A stretch of DNA of 64,000 nt from contig JBPOIC010000018.1 in assembly GCA_052034865.1 (NCBI GenBank), forward strand, positions 98,428 through 162,427, given 5' to 3'. Below, one piece after another: positions 9,812 to 18,434 of the stretch. The stretch comes from JBPOIC01 sp052034865. GTDB taxonomy: Bacteria; UBA10199; JADFYH01. Made by a program: the position numbers and the translations under genes. Every line of letters starts with the position of its first letter. The first letter of the stretch is position 1. The notes under the pieces were generated by a model that was given only the letters and a program-made list of their open reading frames with translations, had not been told where the DNA came from and ran no database searches.

Positions 9812-11113
9812 TTAAGGGTGTTTGAGTGTCTGAATTTCTTCCAGAGTCGCTCCAAGGGTTTCTTCCAATTCAAAACTTGCCTGAGCGATCTCGGCGAAAA
9901 GATCCCAACCTTCTTTTTTGGCAGTCATCAGCGATCTTAAGGCGCTGAAATATCCACTCGTATCTGTCTTTCCGGCCCGGTAACTGGCTTCGATCACTTC
10001 TTTCATCTGACGGATTTGAGGAATCAGCGTTGTCTGATTGAGAGCATAACGGCGTCTACTACTTTCAACTCGGGCAAAGAGGGTGCGAATTTTTTCCTGA
10101 ACCTGGTTTCTGGAAGCATTCTGAAAAAACTGCGCGCTGGCAAACTCAGCCTCCGCCTGTTTCACTCCGCTATTGTATTTTTTTCTGTAGATCGGAAGGT
10201 TGAGGGTCAGCTCTCCTGTCCATGCGTTCTCTTCGGCTCCAGGCCGCTGGATGTATTCCCACTGTGTATTTACGTCTGGCAGATTCGCCCGCTTTGCTTT
10301 TTTAATTTCCCATTCCTTTTGATCAACCTTGTGATCTGCCATTTTAACTTCCGGATTTCTCAATACGCTAATTTCCAAAAGCTCGCTTGGGTTCAGATTC
10401 AGCGTCGGTATTTTGAGAGTTGAGGGAAAAGAAAGAGAAGAGAGAAGGGGCTCTCCACCCGTGAGGTTTTCTAGCTTGGCCAAAAGCATTTGCTCTTTTT
10501 CACGGAGCGATTCGTCCTCCAGAAAAAGACGGGCAAGCTCCGCCTGGGCCCGGCTGATTTCCAGGACTTCAGCCTGATTTGCCGCCAGTTTTGTTTGAGC
10601 CATCGTGATCTCGGTTTTTAAAATCGATTGCACCGACCGAAGAACTTCTTTTTGTTTGTGGATGGCGTAGAGTGAAAAATAGGTTGTTTTGATATCCCTT
10701 AGAATTTCATTTTCCCGTTTGTTCTTGAGTTCCAGATGATGAGAATGCTCATGGATTGCGATCTTGCCTTCAGCCTGTTTCTTTCCTGGAAAAGAAAATT
10801 TTTGGGAAATCAGGTAATCGACATCCATGGCTTTATCTGGTCTTTTTCCAAAAGGGACCTGATAAAATCGCACTCCAATTTCTGGATCCTCCAGGGCTTT
10901 GGCTTGCGGGATTTTGGCAGCAGCCGCCTCCGAATCTTTATGCATCGCCTGAAGCTCGGGATTTTTTTCCAAAGACATTTCCAAAAGACGCTCTAGAGTA
11001 AGACCGGACTCTTTTCTGAAGGATTCAGGTTTGGAATTTTCAGCCTCGACTGGAAGAGAAAATAATAAAAAAAGACTCAGCAGGAGGAGAAGGCCCAAAT
11101 ATCGTTTCGGCAT
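9812..11113 (-). CDS. TolC-family outer-membrane efflux protein (CusC-like)
   Basis: This is the outer-membrane channel of the tripartite efflux system. A signal peptide is evident (MPKRYLGLLLLLSLFLLFSL). The rest is long amphipathic helices with the duplicated OEP pattern: LTLERLLEMSLEKNPELQAM in the first half and LNPSELLEISVLRNPEVKMA in the second. I place the start at the ATG at 11113 because a GGAG lies six bases upstream; a GTG two codons earlier is in frame but lacks a site. The next gene, cusB, begins about 30 bases downstream, consistent with one transcript. Confidence 0.9.
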   Translation of the reverse strand: MPKRYLGLLLLLSLFLLFSLPVEAENSKPESFRKESGLTLERLLEMSLEKNPELQAMHKDSEAAAAKIPQAKALEDPEIGVRFYQVPFGKRPDKAMDVDYLISQKFSFPGKKQAEGKIAIHEHSHHLELKNKRENEILRDIKTTYFSLYAIHKQKEVLRSVQSILKTEITMAQTKLAANQAEVLEISRAQAELARLFLEDESLREKEQMLLAKLENLTGGEPLLSSLSFPSTLKIPTLNLNPSELLEISVLRNPEVKMADHKVDQKEWEIKKAKRANLPDVNTQWEYIQRPGAEENAWTGELTLNLPIYRKKYNSGVKQAEAEFASAQFFQNASRNQVQEKIRTLFARVESSRRRYALNQTTLIPQIRQMKEVIEASYRAGKTDTSGYFSALRSLMTAKKEGWDLFAEIAQASFELEETLGATLEEIQTLKHP

Positions 11114-11221
11114 AGACACTCCATTGTTATTGGAAGACTCAAGATAGAAAAAACACCTTAAGGCTTATCAAATAAAAATAGGGAAAAGCAGAACGTGGGA
11201 ATTGAAAATGAAATGGGGATG

Positions 11222-11590
11222 TCAGGATAGGAAAGAGCCTACTCTCAGATAGAGAGGTGGAGAAAGGTTTAATCTCAGAGTCTGTGGATTTTTTTCCAAG
11301 GTTAGATTTTGATGAGGCAAGAAAGCGAGAACAAGAGGTTTTAAGAGAAATGAAGCTTCGAAATGATCTTGAAAAGAGGGAGCTTCTGTCGCCTGAAAAT
11401 GAGTTTGACCACAATAGGAGCACGAAATCGCTTTTGTCAGCTGGACTTGATTTGTTGTGGAACCGTGACAGCAGGCGTGGGCTTTTGAAGAGGTTTTCGC
11501 CATGGCCTGACAGGTGATGGGCAAAGGCGAAACTATAAGGACAAGGCCCAAAAACATAACAAGAAGAAATTTTTGAATCAGATGAAGCAT
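11222..11590 (-). CDS. Small exported Cys/His-containing protein at head of the efflux operon
   Basis: I do not recognise the family with confidence. The 122-residue product has a clear signal peptide (hydrophobic to about residue 29, TCQA). A short mature part follows with HACCHG near residue 38 and CSYCGQTHF near residue 57, plausible soft-metal ligands. It is the first gene of the minus-strand efflux cluster, about 100 bases before the TolC-like gene. DUF2946-like small copper-associated proteins occupy this position in other cus-type operons, and that is my best comparison. An overlapping alternative frame on the same strand (11139-11627) is rejected because it lacks such features. Confidence 0.6.
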   Translation of the reverse strand: MLHLIQKFLLVMFLGLVLIVSPLPITCQAMAKTSSKAHACCHGSTTNQVQLTKAISCSYCGQTHFQATEAPSFQDHFEASFLLKPLVLAFLPHQNLTLEKNPQTLRLNLSPPLYLRVGSFLS

Positions 11591-11701
11591 CTGATTTAAG
11601 ACTAATAACTCCAGTTTTGCTTGGCAAGCGATGTTTCTGTTTTGTTTCTGTCAGTTTGTTCTATCCACTCACCTTGTGAGATTTTAAAAGTCCGATGAAT
11701 A

Positions 11702-11777
11702 GGGCATCCACCTCAGGCGGATGCCCTGTAGTACTTTGAATCTTTATGAGGGGGGCGGCCACCCAGGGCCGCCCCTA
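11702..11777. repeat. Two REP-type palindromes in a 350-base intergenic region
   Basis: The intergenic stretch 11591-11940 contains no gene that I can see. It holds two palindromes of the dispersed REP families found elsewhere in the window: GGGCATCC-ACCTCAG-GCGGATGCCC at 11702-11726 (a close relative recurs at 30310-30334) and a GGGCGGCC/GGCCGCCCCTAC hairpin at 11752-11777. Downstream, GGTGAGT and ACTCACC flank an AT-rich segment near 11813-11872, another weak inverted repeat. Confidence 0.6.
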
Positions 11778-11940
11778 CTAGATTCATACCAATGACAGAA
11801 TTGCGTAAGGTGAGTTACTCCCTACCGCGATAGAAAAATGGCGCTTGGCGCTCTCGCTTTTTCACTCACCTTTCCCCGATTTTAGGAAGAGGTATGGGCT
11901 TGTGATTTTGGCCAAGATTTGTCATGAGTTTTAAACCCCC

Positions 11941-12489
11941 ATGAATATTCTCAGACAACCTCTATTTTTGATTGCGATGCCCCAGTTGCTGGATCCTCGA
12001 TTTTCAAAATCGGTTGTTTTGCTCCTCGAGCACGATCGTCAGGGAGCTTTTGGGCTTGTGATCAATAAAGCGACCGAAATTCAGCTCGGGACCTTTGCGG
12101 CCAGCCAGGGCCTTGGCTGTCATCGCGATTATGATCAAACTCCTCTCTATTTTGGTGGGCCGGTGAGCCCCGAAAAAGGATGGATTTTGCATCAGAATTC
12201 CGAAGTTCCAGAATCTCAGCCTGTCCTCCCCGGGCTTTTTTTAAGCAATTCAGTTGCATCAATGAAACAACTTTTTCAAAGTGGGGGCGCTGCCTTGCAT
12301 GTCATGTTGGGATATGCGGGTTGGTCGTCCGAGCAGTTGGATGAAGAAATCAGACAGGGCGCATGGTTGATGATACCTGCCAAAATTCCTCCCATTCTGG
12401 AATATACATCTTCAAAAACCTGGGATTTGTTACTGCGCGAAATGGGTGTGGATCCTTTGCATCTTTTTCCTTCAGGGGGATTGCAATGA
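11941..12489 (+). CDS. yqgE: YqgE/AlgH family protein (DUF179)
   Basis: The 182-residue protein has the whole UPF0301 pattern. It opens with the family's FLIAMPQLLDPRFSKSVVLL-type block, continues with HDRQGAFGLVINKATE, and then YFGGPVSPEKGWILH. LHVMLGYAGWSSEQLDEEI and WDLLLREMGVDP follow near the end. The biochemical role of the family is unknown; AlgH affects alginate regulation in Pseudomonas. It converges on the miaE gene with almost no gap. Confidence 0.93.
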   Translation: MNILRQPLFLIAMPQLLDPRFSKSVVLLLEHDRQGAFGLVINKATEIQLGTFAASQGLGCHRDYDQTPLYFGGPVSPEKGWILHQNSEVPESQPVLPGLFLSNSVASMKQLFQSGGAALHVMLGYAGWSSEQLDEEIRQGAWLMIPAKIPPILEYTSSKTWDLLLREMGVDPLHLFPSGGLQ

Positions 12490-12496
12490 ATGGTTT

Positions 12497-13072
12497 TTAG
12501 TGAACAGCGGCTTTTAAGGGGAGAGCTGAAATAAGATGGGCTTCAAAAGTAAGAAGTTCTTCAAGGCGAGTGTTAAGAATATCTTCACGATAGTAAGTTT
12601 TCGCGAGCTGAATAAAAAGCTCGTGGTGCCTTTCCTCCGAGCGGGTGAGTTTTTGATAAAAGTCTTTTAAATTCTTCTCTTCAAGCGCTTCAGCTACCAG
12701 GCCAAAGCGCTCACATCCTCGAGCTTCGATAATTCCAGCCAAAAGCAGGCGATCCAACAAATAAAACTCTCCCCCTTTTCTTGCCTGGGCTTGCAGCGTG
12801 TTGATGTAGAAATCCTTCGTGTCAGCTCCAATTTTGAGATTTCTTTTCTCCATCCAAAAGTAGACCTTGGCAAAGTGATCGAGTTCTTCCTGGGCGAGTG
12901 AGATCATTGCGCGGACCAGCTCTTTGCGATCAGGATAATGAGAAACCAGATGGAGTGCACTTGCAGAAGCCTTGCGTTCGCAGGCAGCATGATCGATCAG
13001 AAATTCATCGAAGTGGTTCAGGACATGTTGTGTCCATTCTGGGGTGGTGAGTTTTTTAAGAAACGTAGTCAT
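12497..13072 (-). CDS. miaE: tRNA-(ms2io6A37) hydroxylase MiaE
   Basis: MiaE is a non-haem diiron mono-oxygenase that hydroxylates the isopentenyl group of ms2i6A at position 37 of tRNAs. The 191-residue protein has the ferritin-like four-helix ligand pattern: DHAACERKAS near residue 29, AQEELDHFAK near 60, EARGCERFGL near 117, and SEERHHELFI near 145. No miaA or miaB is in the window. No strong ribosome binding site precedes the ATG. Confidence 0.9.
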   Translation of the reverse strand: MTTFLKKLTTPEWTQHVLNHFDEFLIDHAACERKASASALHLVSHYPDRKELVRAMISLAQEELDHFAKVYFWMEKRNLKIGADTKDFYINTLQAQARKGGEFYLLDRLLLAGIIEARGCERFGLVAEALEEKNLKDFYQKLTRSEERHHELFIQLAKTYYREDILNTRLEELLTFEAHLISALPLKAAVH

Positions 13073-13090
13073 AAGGAAGATTTAAACAAA

Positions 13091-13130
13091 AAAAAACGAG
13101 AGACCATGCAGGTCCCCCGTTTTTTTTTAT
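13091..13130 (-). terminator. Rho-independent terminator of the CsgG-like gene
   Basis: Read on the minus strand, ACGGGGGACC pairs with GGTCTCTCGT (using G-U pairs) around a five-base loop and runs into a long T tract. On the plus strand the same stem has two A-C mismatches, so it should work mainly in the minus direction, just past the stop at 13145. Confidence 0.8.
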
Positions 13131-13144
13131 AGATCAAGTTTTAA

Positions 13145-13861
13145 TTATCTTGCGACAGATTTTGCAAGATTGACGGTGCATTGATGAATGGCATCACTCA
13201 TCATTTTTCCGACTTTGGAATCTTTAAAGAAGCTGACGCCTCCCACACCGAATTTACCAGCGCCCAATCCACCGCCACCAGCATCGATACCAAAGCTGGT
13301 GCCTTTGGTGGTTACGCGAGAGGAAGCAAGAATTTCACTGGTGGAAGTGTTGATGACTTTGCAGGAAAGATTCAGCTCGGACTGTTTGACACCCAGACCC
13401 AAACCACCCAAACCACCGCCGGCGCCACCAGCGCCACCGATTCCGAAACCACTGCCGTCTTTCTTCGCACCGGTTAAGGCAAAGGAGACCAGGTTTTCAG
13501 CGACTTTCATTTTTCTCTTTTTGGCGGCCTTGGAGCCTGGAGCGGCTTCATCGGAGCGGGCGAGGATTTTTTCGTTCATGACACCAGTTGGGGCCATCGA
13601 GCCTTCTTCACGCTCTAACACGGTGAAACATCCGGATTGAACCAACTCATCCACAGCCACTTCGCGGGAGTTTAAGGCGACATCATCGTTCCACCAACCA
13701 ATGGAAATGTTTTCTGTTTTGAAGCGGTCAACGGCGACTTGTAATTTGCTGGAGCATTCAGGAAAGGGTTCTGCTTTTTTGGCGTGGGCGGGGGTGGAAA
13801 GTACGAAACCGGAAATACCTACCGAAAGGGCTAAAGCCCCGGTGATCAGTTTTTTCTTCAT
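13145..13861 (-). CDS. CsgG/HfaB-like exported protein with glycine-rich insert
   Basis: A signal peptide (MKKKLITGALALSVGISGFV, cleavage near AHA) is followed by a CsgG-type core. The core shows KLQVAVDRFKTENI, then DELVQSGCFTVLEREE near residue 80, and SELNLSCKVINTSTSEIL later. Such proteins sit in the periplasm or outer membrane and relate to curli secretion pores or penicillin-binding-protein activators. Unusual points are glycine-rich stretches near residues 140-158 and 195-208. At 238 residues it is near the size of short CsgG-family proteins. A strong GAGGAGG site precedes the ATG. No curli genes are nearby, so curli export is not implied. Confidence 0.7.
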   Translation of the reverse strand: MKKKLITGALALSVGISGFVLSTPAHAKKAEPFPECSSKLQVAVDRFKTENISIGWWNDDVALNSREVAVDELVQSGCFTVLEREEGSMAPTGVMNEKILARSDEAAPGSKAAKKRKMKVAENLVSFALTGAKKDGSGFGIGGAGGAGGGLGGLGLGVKQSELNLSCKVINTSTSEILASSRVTTKGTSFGIDAGGGGLGAGKFGVGGVSFFKDSKVGKMMSDAIHQCTVNLAKSVAR

Positions 13862-14118
13862 AAATGATGGCCTCCTCGTTAGAGTGGATGTGTGAATTGA
13901 AACAAAAAAGGATGAAAAACTTTAACAGAGCAACACGGATTGTCAAGAAATGGCTTTGCCTTTAGCTTTAGTCTTGGTAACGCTTTTTCCGCTCACAAAA
14001 GATATCTGACTTTTGTAGTTGAAGAGCGACCTCTTCAGATCGAAAATAGGGTTTTTTGATCAGACGAATGCTCATCTACGAAGTTCATCGATAAAGGATT
14101 TTGACGGTTTGAATTATT

Positions 14119-14700
14119 ATGAAATCTTTTGGTCTTCCGAATTACATCACCCTCCTGCGCTTTATTCTGATTCCATTCATTTCGCTTAGCTTTTTGAAAG
14201 GCCGTTACGATCTCTCCCTACTTTTTTTGCTGTGTGCCGCCATCTCCGATCTTCTGGATGGAGCCCTCGCCCGAATTTTGGGGCAGCGCTCAAAGCTGGG
14301 AGCCATTCTGGATCCCGCTGCAGATAAAACTCTCATGTTCGTTTTGATTCTGACCTTTGGATGGGCAAGGCAGATTTCTTGGATAGTGGTTTTGTTGATT
14401 GTTTTGAGAGATCTTTATATTGTGTTGGGGACTTTATTTTTAAAGATAAAGTGCAAACGCATTTATATCCGCCCGACATATCTTTCAAAAGCGACGACTT
14501 TTTTTCAGGTTTCACTTCTCGCCCTCTCTCTCGCCCGAGCCTTTGTCACCTCAAAATCCAATTCATTTCATTCTCTTGGAATCTCTTGGATGCAGGATTT
14601 TTTTATCTTAGCCAATGTGCTTGCTGTCCTGTTTACACTTGCGAGCGGCTTACACTATACCCTCATAGGTCTGGCCATTTATCGGAATCGGGAGCAGTAA
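14119..14700 (+). CDS. CDP-alcohol phosphatidyltransferase family protein (PgsA-like)
   Basis: This membrane enzyme joins a CDP-diacylglycerol (or similar CDP-alcohol) with an alcohol, most likely glycerol-3-phosphate. The family motif is DLLDGALAR starting at D44 followed by DPAAD about 20 residues later. The 193-residue protein begins MKSFGLPNYITLLRFILIP, as PgsA does, and has several membrane segments. No strong ribosome binding site is seen. Its last 38 bases overlap the 3' end of the convergent DUF218 gene. Confidence 0.85.
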   Translation: MKSFGLPNYITLLRFILIPFISLSFLKGRYDLSLLFLLCAAISDLLDGALARILGQRSKLGAILDPAADKTLMFVLILTFGWARQISWIVVLLIVLRDLYIVLGTLFLKIKCKRIYIRPTYLSKATTFFQVSLLALSLARAFVTSKSNSFHSLGISWMQDFFILANVLAVLFTLASGLHYTLIGLAIYRNREQ

Positions 14701-15220
14701 TCCCTTGTTTGCCCGCCCATTTTTTTAGCAGATACCACCAGTAAGCCAAGGCTTCTCTGCCCAGACGAATCCATTCATCCCATAAACTCTTTTGATCAGA
14801 CTCTGGCACCGGGGCCGCAAGGACATCTAGGTGCAAATCCATTCCCATTTTTAAAGCCCGTTTCATATGAAAGGCCTGAGTGACGATCAAGAAATGATGG
14901 AGCTTTAAATTTTCAGCAATGGTTTTGGAATATGCGAGATTTTCAAATGTGTTGGTCGACTGCTTTTCGAGGATCAGATCGTGATGAGGAATATTTTGCT
15001 GAAGTGCGATTTCAAAAGCAATTTCAGCTTCGGTTTTTTGGGAAGTGTGAAAAAGACCGCCGGTGAAAATAATTTTTCGGACTTTTTGGGCCCGATAGAG
15101 CGCAATGCCAAAATCGATTCTTTCCTGAAAAGCGCGGGTGGGAGAATTTCGATGGGTTTTCGCTCCCAATACAATAGCGGCGTCTGCCGGTTTGATAAGA
15201 AGAGTCGGCTGTTTAGGCAT
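14663..15220 (-). CDS. YdcF/SanA-like DUF218 protein
   Basis: The 185-residue protein carries the DUF218 pattern: AAIVLGAKTHRN at the start of the domain, then RIDFGIALYRAQKVRKIIFTG, later EKQSTNTFENLAYSK near residue 85, and FLIVTQAFHMKRAL. The family binds S-adenosylmethionine or acts on envelope precursors in some members; the exact role here is unknown. It lacks an obvious N-terminal membrane anchor, unlike SanA. The 3' end overlaps the plus-strand PgsA-like gene by 38 bases. Confidence 0.82.
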   Translation of the reverse strand: MPKQPTLLIKPADAAIVLGAKTHRNSPTRAFQERIDFGIALYRAQKVRKIIFTGGLFHTSQKTEAEIAFEIALQQNIPHHDLILEKQSTNTFENLAYSKTIAENLKLHHFLIVTQAFHMKRALKMGMDLHLDVLAAPVPESDQKSLWDEWIRLGREALAYWWYLLKKWAGKQGITAPDSDKWPDL

Positions 15221-15283
15221 GGGTGGTGAGAGCCTCTTTCAAAAATCATTCAAAGACAGGTTCTAAATAACGCTTTGTCTGTT

Positions 15284-16636
15284 TCAATACAAAGATACAA
15301 TCGTTTTAAGCTGAGTGAGTTTTTGCTCATCAAACGCCTGCTGCATTCGCACCTCGCTTTCTTTTTCTCTCACTGTATTCATTTTTCCCTCTGTGTCTGC
15401 ATGAATCACGGCCTCTAAAGCTTGATAGTAAAGATCTGGATCATACGAGATGAGGATTAAATCCACGCTCGCATTCAACGCATCCACACTCGCCTGACCA
15501 ACCCCACCGGAGCGTGAATAAATCGGCCCCATAGTGAAATCATCGGTAATCAGGACTCGCTGATAATTCCATTCCTTTCGAATAATCTCTTCGATGACTT
15601 TTTTAGAGACCGAGCAGGGATTTTCAGGATCGAGGGCCTCCAGCGAGGCGTGGCTGAGCATTAAAAAAGCATGCGTATTTTCAAGAAGGTGTAGAAAGGG
15701 CTTCCAGTCCGATTTTTCAAGCGTTTCAAGATCTTTCTCCACTTTTGCGTTCTGGATATGGGTGTCTTCTTCAACTCCTCCCAGGCCTGGAAAATGTTTA
15801 AGGGTGGGGGTGATACCGAAGCTTTCCAGGGTATCGATGTATGGGAGGGCAACCGCTGTAATTGTTTCCGGATCGCCTGAAATCGCGCGTTCATAAATTC
15901 TGGACCGTCCATCTATAAGATTCACTCCATGGTCGATTTTTAAATCCACGACCGGGCTTAAATTAAGATTGATTCCCAACTCACTCAGCCCTCTCGCCTG
16001 CAGTGAGGCGTAATCCCTAATCGATTTTTCCGAATTCACTTTTCCGGTTCCTGAATCTACCAAACTGTTCAGGGAAGGTTGCAGGGTAAGGGGTGGGGAT
16101 AATTTGGAGATTTTTCCTCCTTCCTGATCGGTCGTGACCCAAAGCGGCGGCAATTGAAGATTTCGCTGAAAGGTCTGAAGTTTTTCAACCCGTTTCCGGA
16201 TTTCATCCTTTGAAAAATTCTGGATATTTTTTCGCGTAATAAAAATTCCACCCACCGCACCTTTGGAAACCAGGACTTCCAGATCCTCCCAGTTTTCAAA
16301 ACCCACCACAAAATGCTTTCCCCATTTTTGAAGTAGGGCAGGATCGCTCCTCAACACATCCGTTTTCACCTCCCTGAAGTAAAATTCCTCTCGGATTCCC
16401 ATCCACATACTCAAAAACAGAAGAATGGAGGATCCGATGGCCATGAGCTTCTGAGCCCTTAAGGGCGATCTGCGAAGTTTTTGTCCATTTTTAAAAAGTA
16501 GAAAAAGGGAGAGGATCAGTACAAGGGGCAAAGCATATCCTCTGAGAAATAACAGGAAAGGCCCTCGTGATTTCCAGGCGAAAATGACGAGGGCAAAAGA
16601 GAGCAGGAGATGTGAATAATTCCGGAGGGTTTTCAT
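15284..16636 (-). CDS. Membrane-anchored glycoside hydrolase family 3 protein (NagZ-like)
   Basis: The C-terminal two thirds are a GH3 N-acetylglucosaminidase-type domain with WVTTDQEGGKISKL and KHFPGLGGVEEDTHI (the K-H-F-P-G-x-G signature). It also has LMLSHAS and the nucleophile region ITDDFTMGPI. The N-terminus has two or three hydrophobic segments, so the enzyme is probably held in the inner membrane. I set the start at the ATG at 16636, which overlaps the creD stop as ATGA and implies translational coupling; an upstream in-frame start would run well into creD. A second, soluble GH3 protein is at 27.2 kb. Confidence 0.85.
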   Translation of the reverse strand: MKTLRNYSHLLLSFALVIFAWKSRGPFLLFLRGYALPLVLILSLFLLFKNGQKLRRSPLRAQKLMAIGSSILLFLSMWMGIREEFYFREVKTDVLRSDPALLQKWGKHFVVGFENWEDLEVLVSKGAVGGIFITRKNIQNFSKDEIRKRVEKLQTFQRNLQLPPLWVTTDQEGGKISKLSPPLTLQPSLNSLVDSGTGKVNSEKSIRDYASLQARGLSELGINLNLSPVVDLKIDHGVNLIDGRSRIYERAISGDPETITAVALPYIDTLESFGITPTLKHFPGLGGVEEDTHIQNAKVEKDLETLEKSDWKPFLHLLENTHAFLMLSHASLEALDPENPCSVSKKVIEEIIRKEWNYQRVLITDDFTMGPIYSRSGGVGQASVDALNASVDLILISYDPDLYYQALEAVIHADTEGKMNTVREKESEVRMQQAFDEQKLTQLKTIVSLY

Positions 16637-17988
16637 AAGGACCTCGGCGAGCTCGGCGTGGGAATATTTTCTTCTTTCGGCTCTCCAATAGAGTACCAAT
16701 CAATTTTGCGAGTCAGATACATAGTGAAAGCCAGAATCAGAAAGAGGGCGATCGATCCAAACAGGAGGGAGAAATCTTCAGAGCGCAGTAGAAGATAAAG
16801 ATAGGCATATTGAAGACTCAAAATCCCTGTCATGATCAAGGCCTTCGATTTTGCTTTCAATACGGAGGCACTGTAGAAAGAAATGAGGCCGATGTTTGCC
16901 AGGCTGGCGATAAGGTAGGAGATGCCGAACGGGAAATGCTCCGAGAGTGATAGCAGGGTGAGATAGAAAAGACAGAGAGAGATTCCGACCAGAAGATATT
17001 GGATAGGATGAATGCGCAGGTGGTTTAAAATCTCGAATAAAAAGAAAGTAGAGTAAGTGAGTAGAATAAAAAGCAGGGCATATTTCGCTGACCGGGTCGC
17101 CATTTGATAAACATCAACCGGCAAGATGAGCTGAACCCCAAAACTTTCGGATGGAGTGTCGGTAAGTTTGGTTAAACGCCAGGTGGTATCAAAGCCTTTG
17201 TCAGTTACTTTGCTTTCTGAGGGTGAGGGGAGGTGACGGCCGATAAATTTGGGATGGGCCCAGGAAGAAGTCAGATGAATCTGGTTTTCGATGGCGCTGG
17301 GTAGAAAATTCAGGCTTTCTCCTCCTTTGAGATCCAGCTGGATTTTAAACGTCCAGGCCTGTGCATTCAGGTTTTCTTCAAGGTTTGGAAGAGGGGCCGT
17401 GAGGTAAGCCTCGTTTTCTCCCAAGCCTTGTGGTTTGAATTTGATTTCTGCCGATCCAAAATGAAGGACGGCATTTTTTTGAAGGCCCCGAGGATTGGTC
17501 AGATAAAGAAGGAAATGAACCTTTGTCCAATCGATTGATTTTCCTTCGAGTCCCCATTCTTTTAAACTGATTCCCGTAAACTTTCCTTCCAGGTCAAATC
17601 TTCCTCCATAAAGAACGGCACTGAATATTCCCCGTCTTCGAACGTCCGGAGTCAAACTTCCTTCGATCTTTAGTTCCTCTGGGGAAATCCATTTCTCAAA
17701 GGTTTCATCAACCTGAACTTTCGCTTGTACCTGCGGGTCCCATTTCAGGTTCTTTTCAATGTAGGGAATAACCAGGTAAGGTCCACGAAGGGTTTGGGTG
17801 TTTCCTCCGTTCGTAAGAATCTCGTGCTTTGCTTCGTTGGCACGCGATTGTCTTTCATGAATCAGATTTATAATCATCTCAATCGGGATCAAAAGAATCA
17901 GCATGAGAATTCCAATCAAGGTAATCTTGAATGGCAGGCTGAGTTTACGTTTGATGGTTTCTAAGGGAGTAAGGGGTTGGGGATTCAT
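16633..17988 (-). CDS. creD: CreD family inner-membrane protein
   Basis: The 451-residue product matches CreD in length and layout. It has an N-terminal membrane segment after a short cytoplasmic stretch (IGILMLILLIPIEMI), then a large periplasmic domain. This includes the GPYLVIPY and RRGIFSAVLYGG motifs and GVQLILPVDVYQMATRSAKYALLFI. About five C-terminal membrane segments follow. I chose the ATG at 17988 because AAGGAG lies directly upstream; the open frame continues further but without a start site. In enterobacteria CreD is part of the CreBC regulon. No creBC is seen here. Instead a sigma-54 type promoter at 18236-18251 with an upstream motif pair points at this gene. The GH3 gene follows with a 4-base overlap. 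Confidence 0.9.
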   Translation of the reverse strand: MNPQPLTPLETIKRKLSLPFKITLIGILMLILLIPIEMIINLIHERQSRANEAKHEILTNGGNTQTLRGPYLVIPYIEKNLKWDPQVQAKVQVDETFEKWISPEELKIEGSLTPDVRRRGIFSAVLYGGRFDLEGKFTGISLKEWGLEGKSIDWTKVHFLLYLTNPRGLQKNAVLHFGSAEIKFKPQGLGENEAYLTAPLPNLEENLNAQAWTFKIQLDLKGGESLNFLPSAIENQIHLTSSWAHPKFIGRHLPSPSESKVTDKGFDTTWRLTKLTDTPSESFGVQLILPVDVYQMATRSAKYALLFILLTYSTFFLFEILNHLRIHPIQYLLVGISLCLFYLTLLSLSEHFPFGISYLIASLANIGLISFYSASVLKAKSKALIMTGILSLQYAYLYLLLRSEDFSLLFGSIALFLILAFTMYLTRKIDWYSIGEPKEENIPTPSSPRSL

Positions 17989-18120
17989 TTTTATCTCCTT
18001 GTAAAGTGCACTGCTGGATGTCTTTTGAAACAAGGAGATGAATAGAGAATGAAGTCTGAAAGAAAAGTTTGTGAAGAATGAGTGAAGAGATTTTAAATAA
18101 ACAGAAAGGTGGGGGAAGAT

Positions 18121-18147
18121 GGGAGACTTTGAGTCTCCCAATCTTTT
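18121..18147 (+). terminator. Hairpin with T tract in the creD leader region
   Basis: GGGAGACT-TTGA-AGTCTCCC-like pairing is followed on the plus strand by AATCTTTTTT, a terminator-like form. No plus-strand gene precedes it. If creD is transcribed from the sigma-54 element at 18236, the same hairpin lies in its roughly 235-base leader, where it could act as a regulatory structure or block antisense transcription. Confidence 0.45.
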
Positions 18148-18235
18148 TTCATTGGGCTGGATAAACTGCAGAAAAATTGAAGATGCTACCAAAGGGGGGA
18201 TTTCTATTGAGGACGTCACGAACACCCTCTGACAA

Positions 18236-18251
18236 AGCAGGAGACGTGCCA
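18236..18251 (-). promoter_or_regulatory. Putative sigma-54 promoter for creD
   Basis: On the minus strand the sequence reads TGGCACGTCTCCTGCT. This matches the sigma-54 consensus TGGCACG-N4-TTGCW with one mismatch and has the required ten bases between GG and GC. The start of transcription would be near 18225, about 237 bases before the creD ATG. The shared motif pair at 18347-18394 lies roughly 95-145 bases upstream. Confidence 0.65.
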
Positions 18252-18346
18252 TCTTCTTGATGCCCAACGGGGGTGAAAAAAACTTGTTTTATTTTAATAG
18301 TTTATTTTGAAGAGGATTTTTTTCTTCAGAGGTTTCAAAAAGATAG

Positions 18347-18394
18347 ACCGATTTTCGAACGTTTTTTTTTTCGCATTTTAACCGAAAATCGAAT
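18347..18394. promoter_or_regulatory. Inverted motif pair (shared upstream element, copy a)
   Basis: ACCGATTTTCGAACG at 18347-18361 and ACCGAAAATCGAAT at 18381-18394 form an imperfect inverted pair around a T-rich spacer. The second half-site matches the reverse complement of CGTTCGATTTTCGGAC, which occurs in three other intergenic regions here (41.5, 45.5 and 59.4 kb). The position upstream of the sigma-54 element at 18236 suggests an activator binding site for creD; the small gene at 18435 lies on the other side. Confidence 0.5.
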
Positions 18395-18434
18395 TTGTTT
18401 TGACTAGGAAAGAGGGTTTTTCTACGGTTTTTTC

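Noticed and set aside
11139..11627. 162-codon minus-strand frame overlapping the small Cys protein
   Set aside because: It is Ser/Phe-rich without domains, whereas the 122-codon frame has a clear signal peptide and Cys motifs.
13188..13640. 150-codon plus-strand frame opposite the CsgG-like gene
   Set aside because: Pro-rich shadow of the glycine codons of the real gene.
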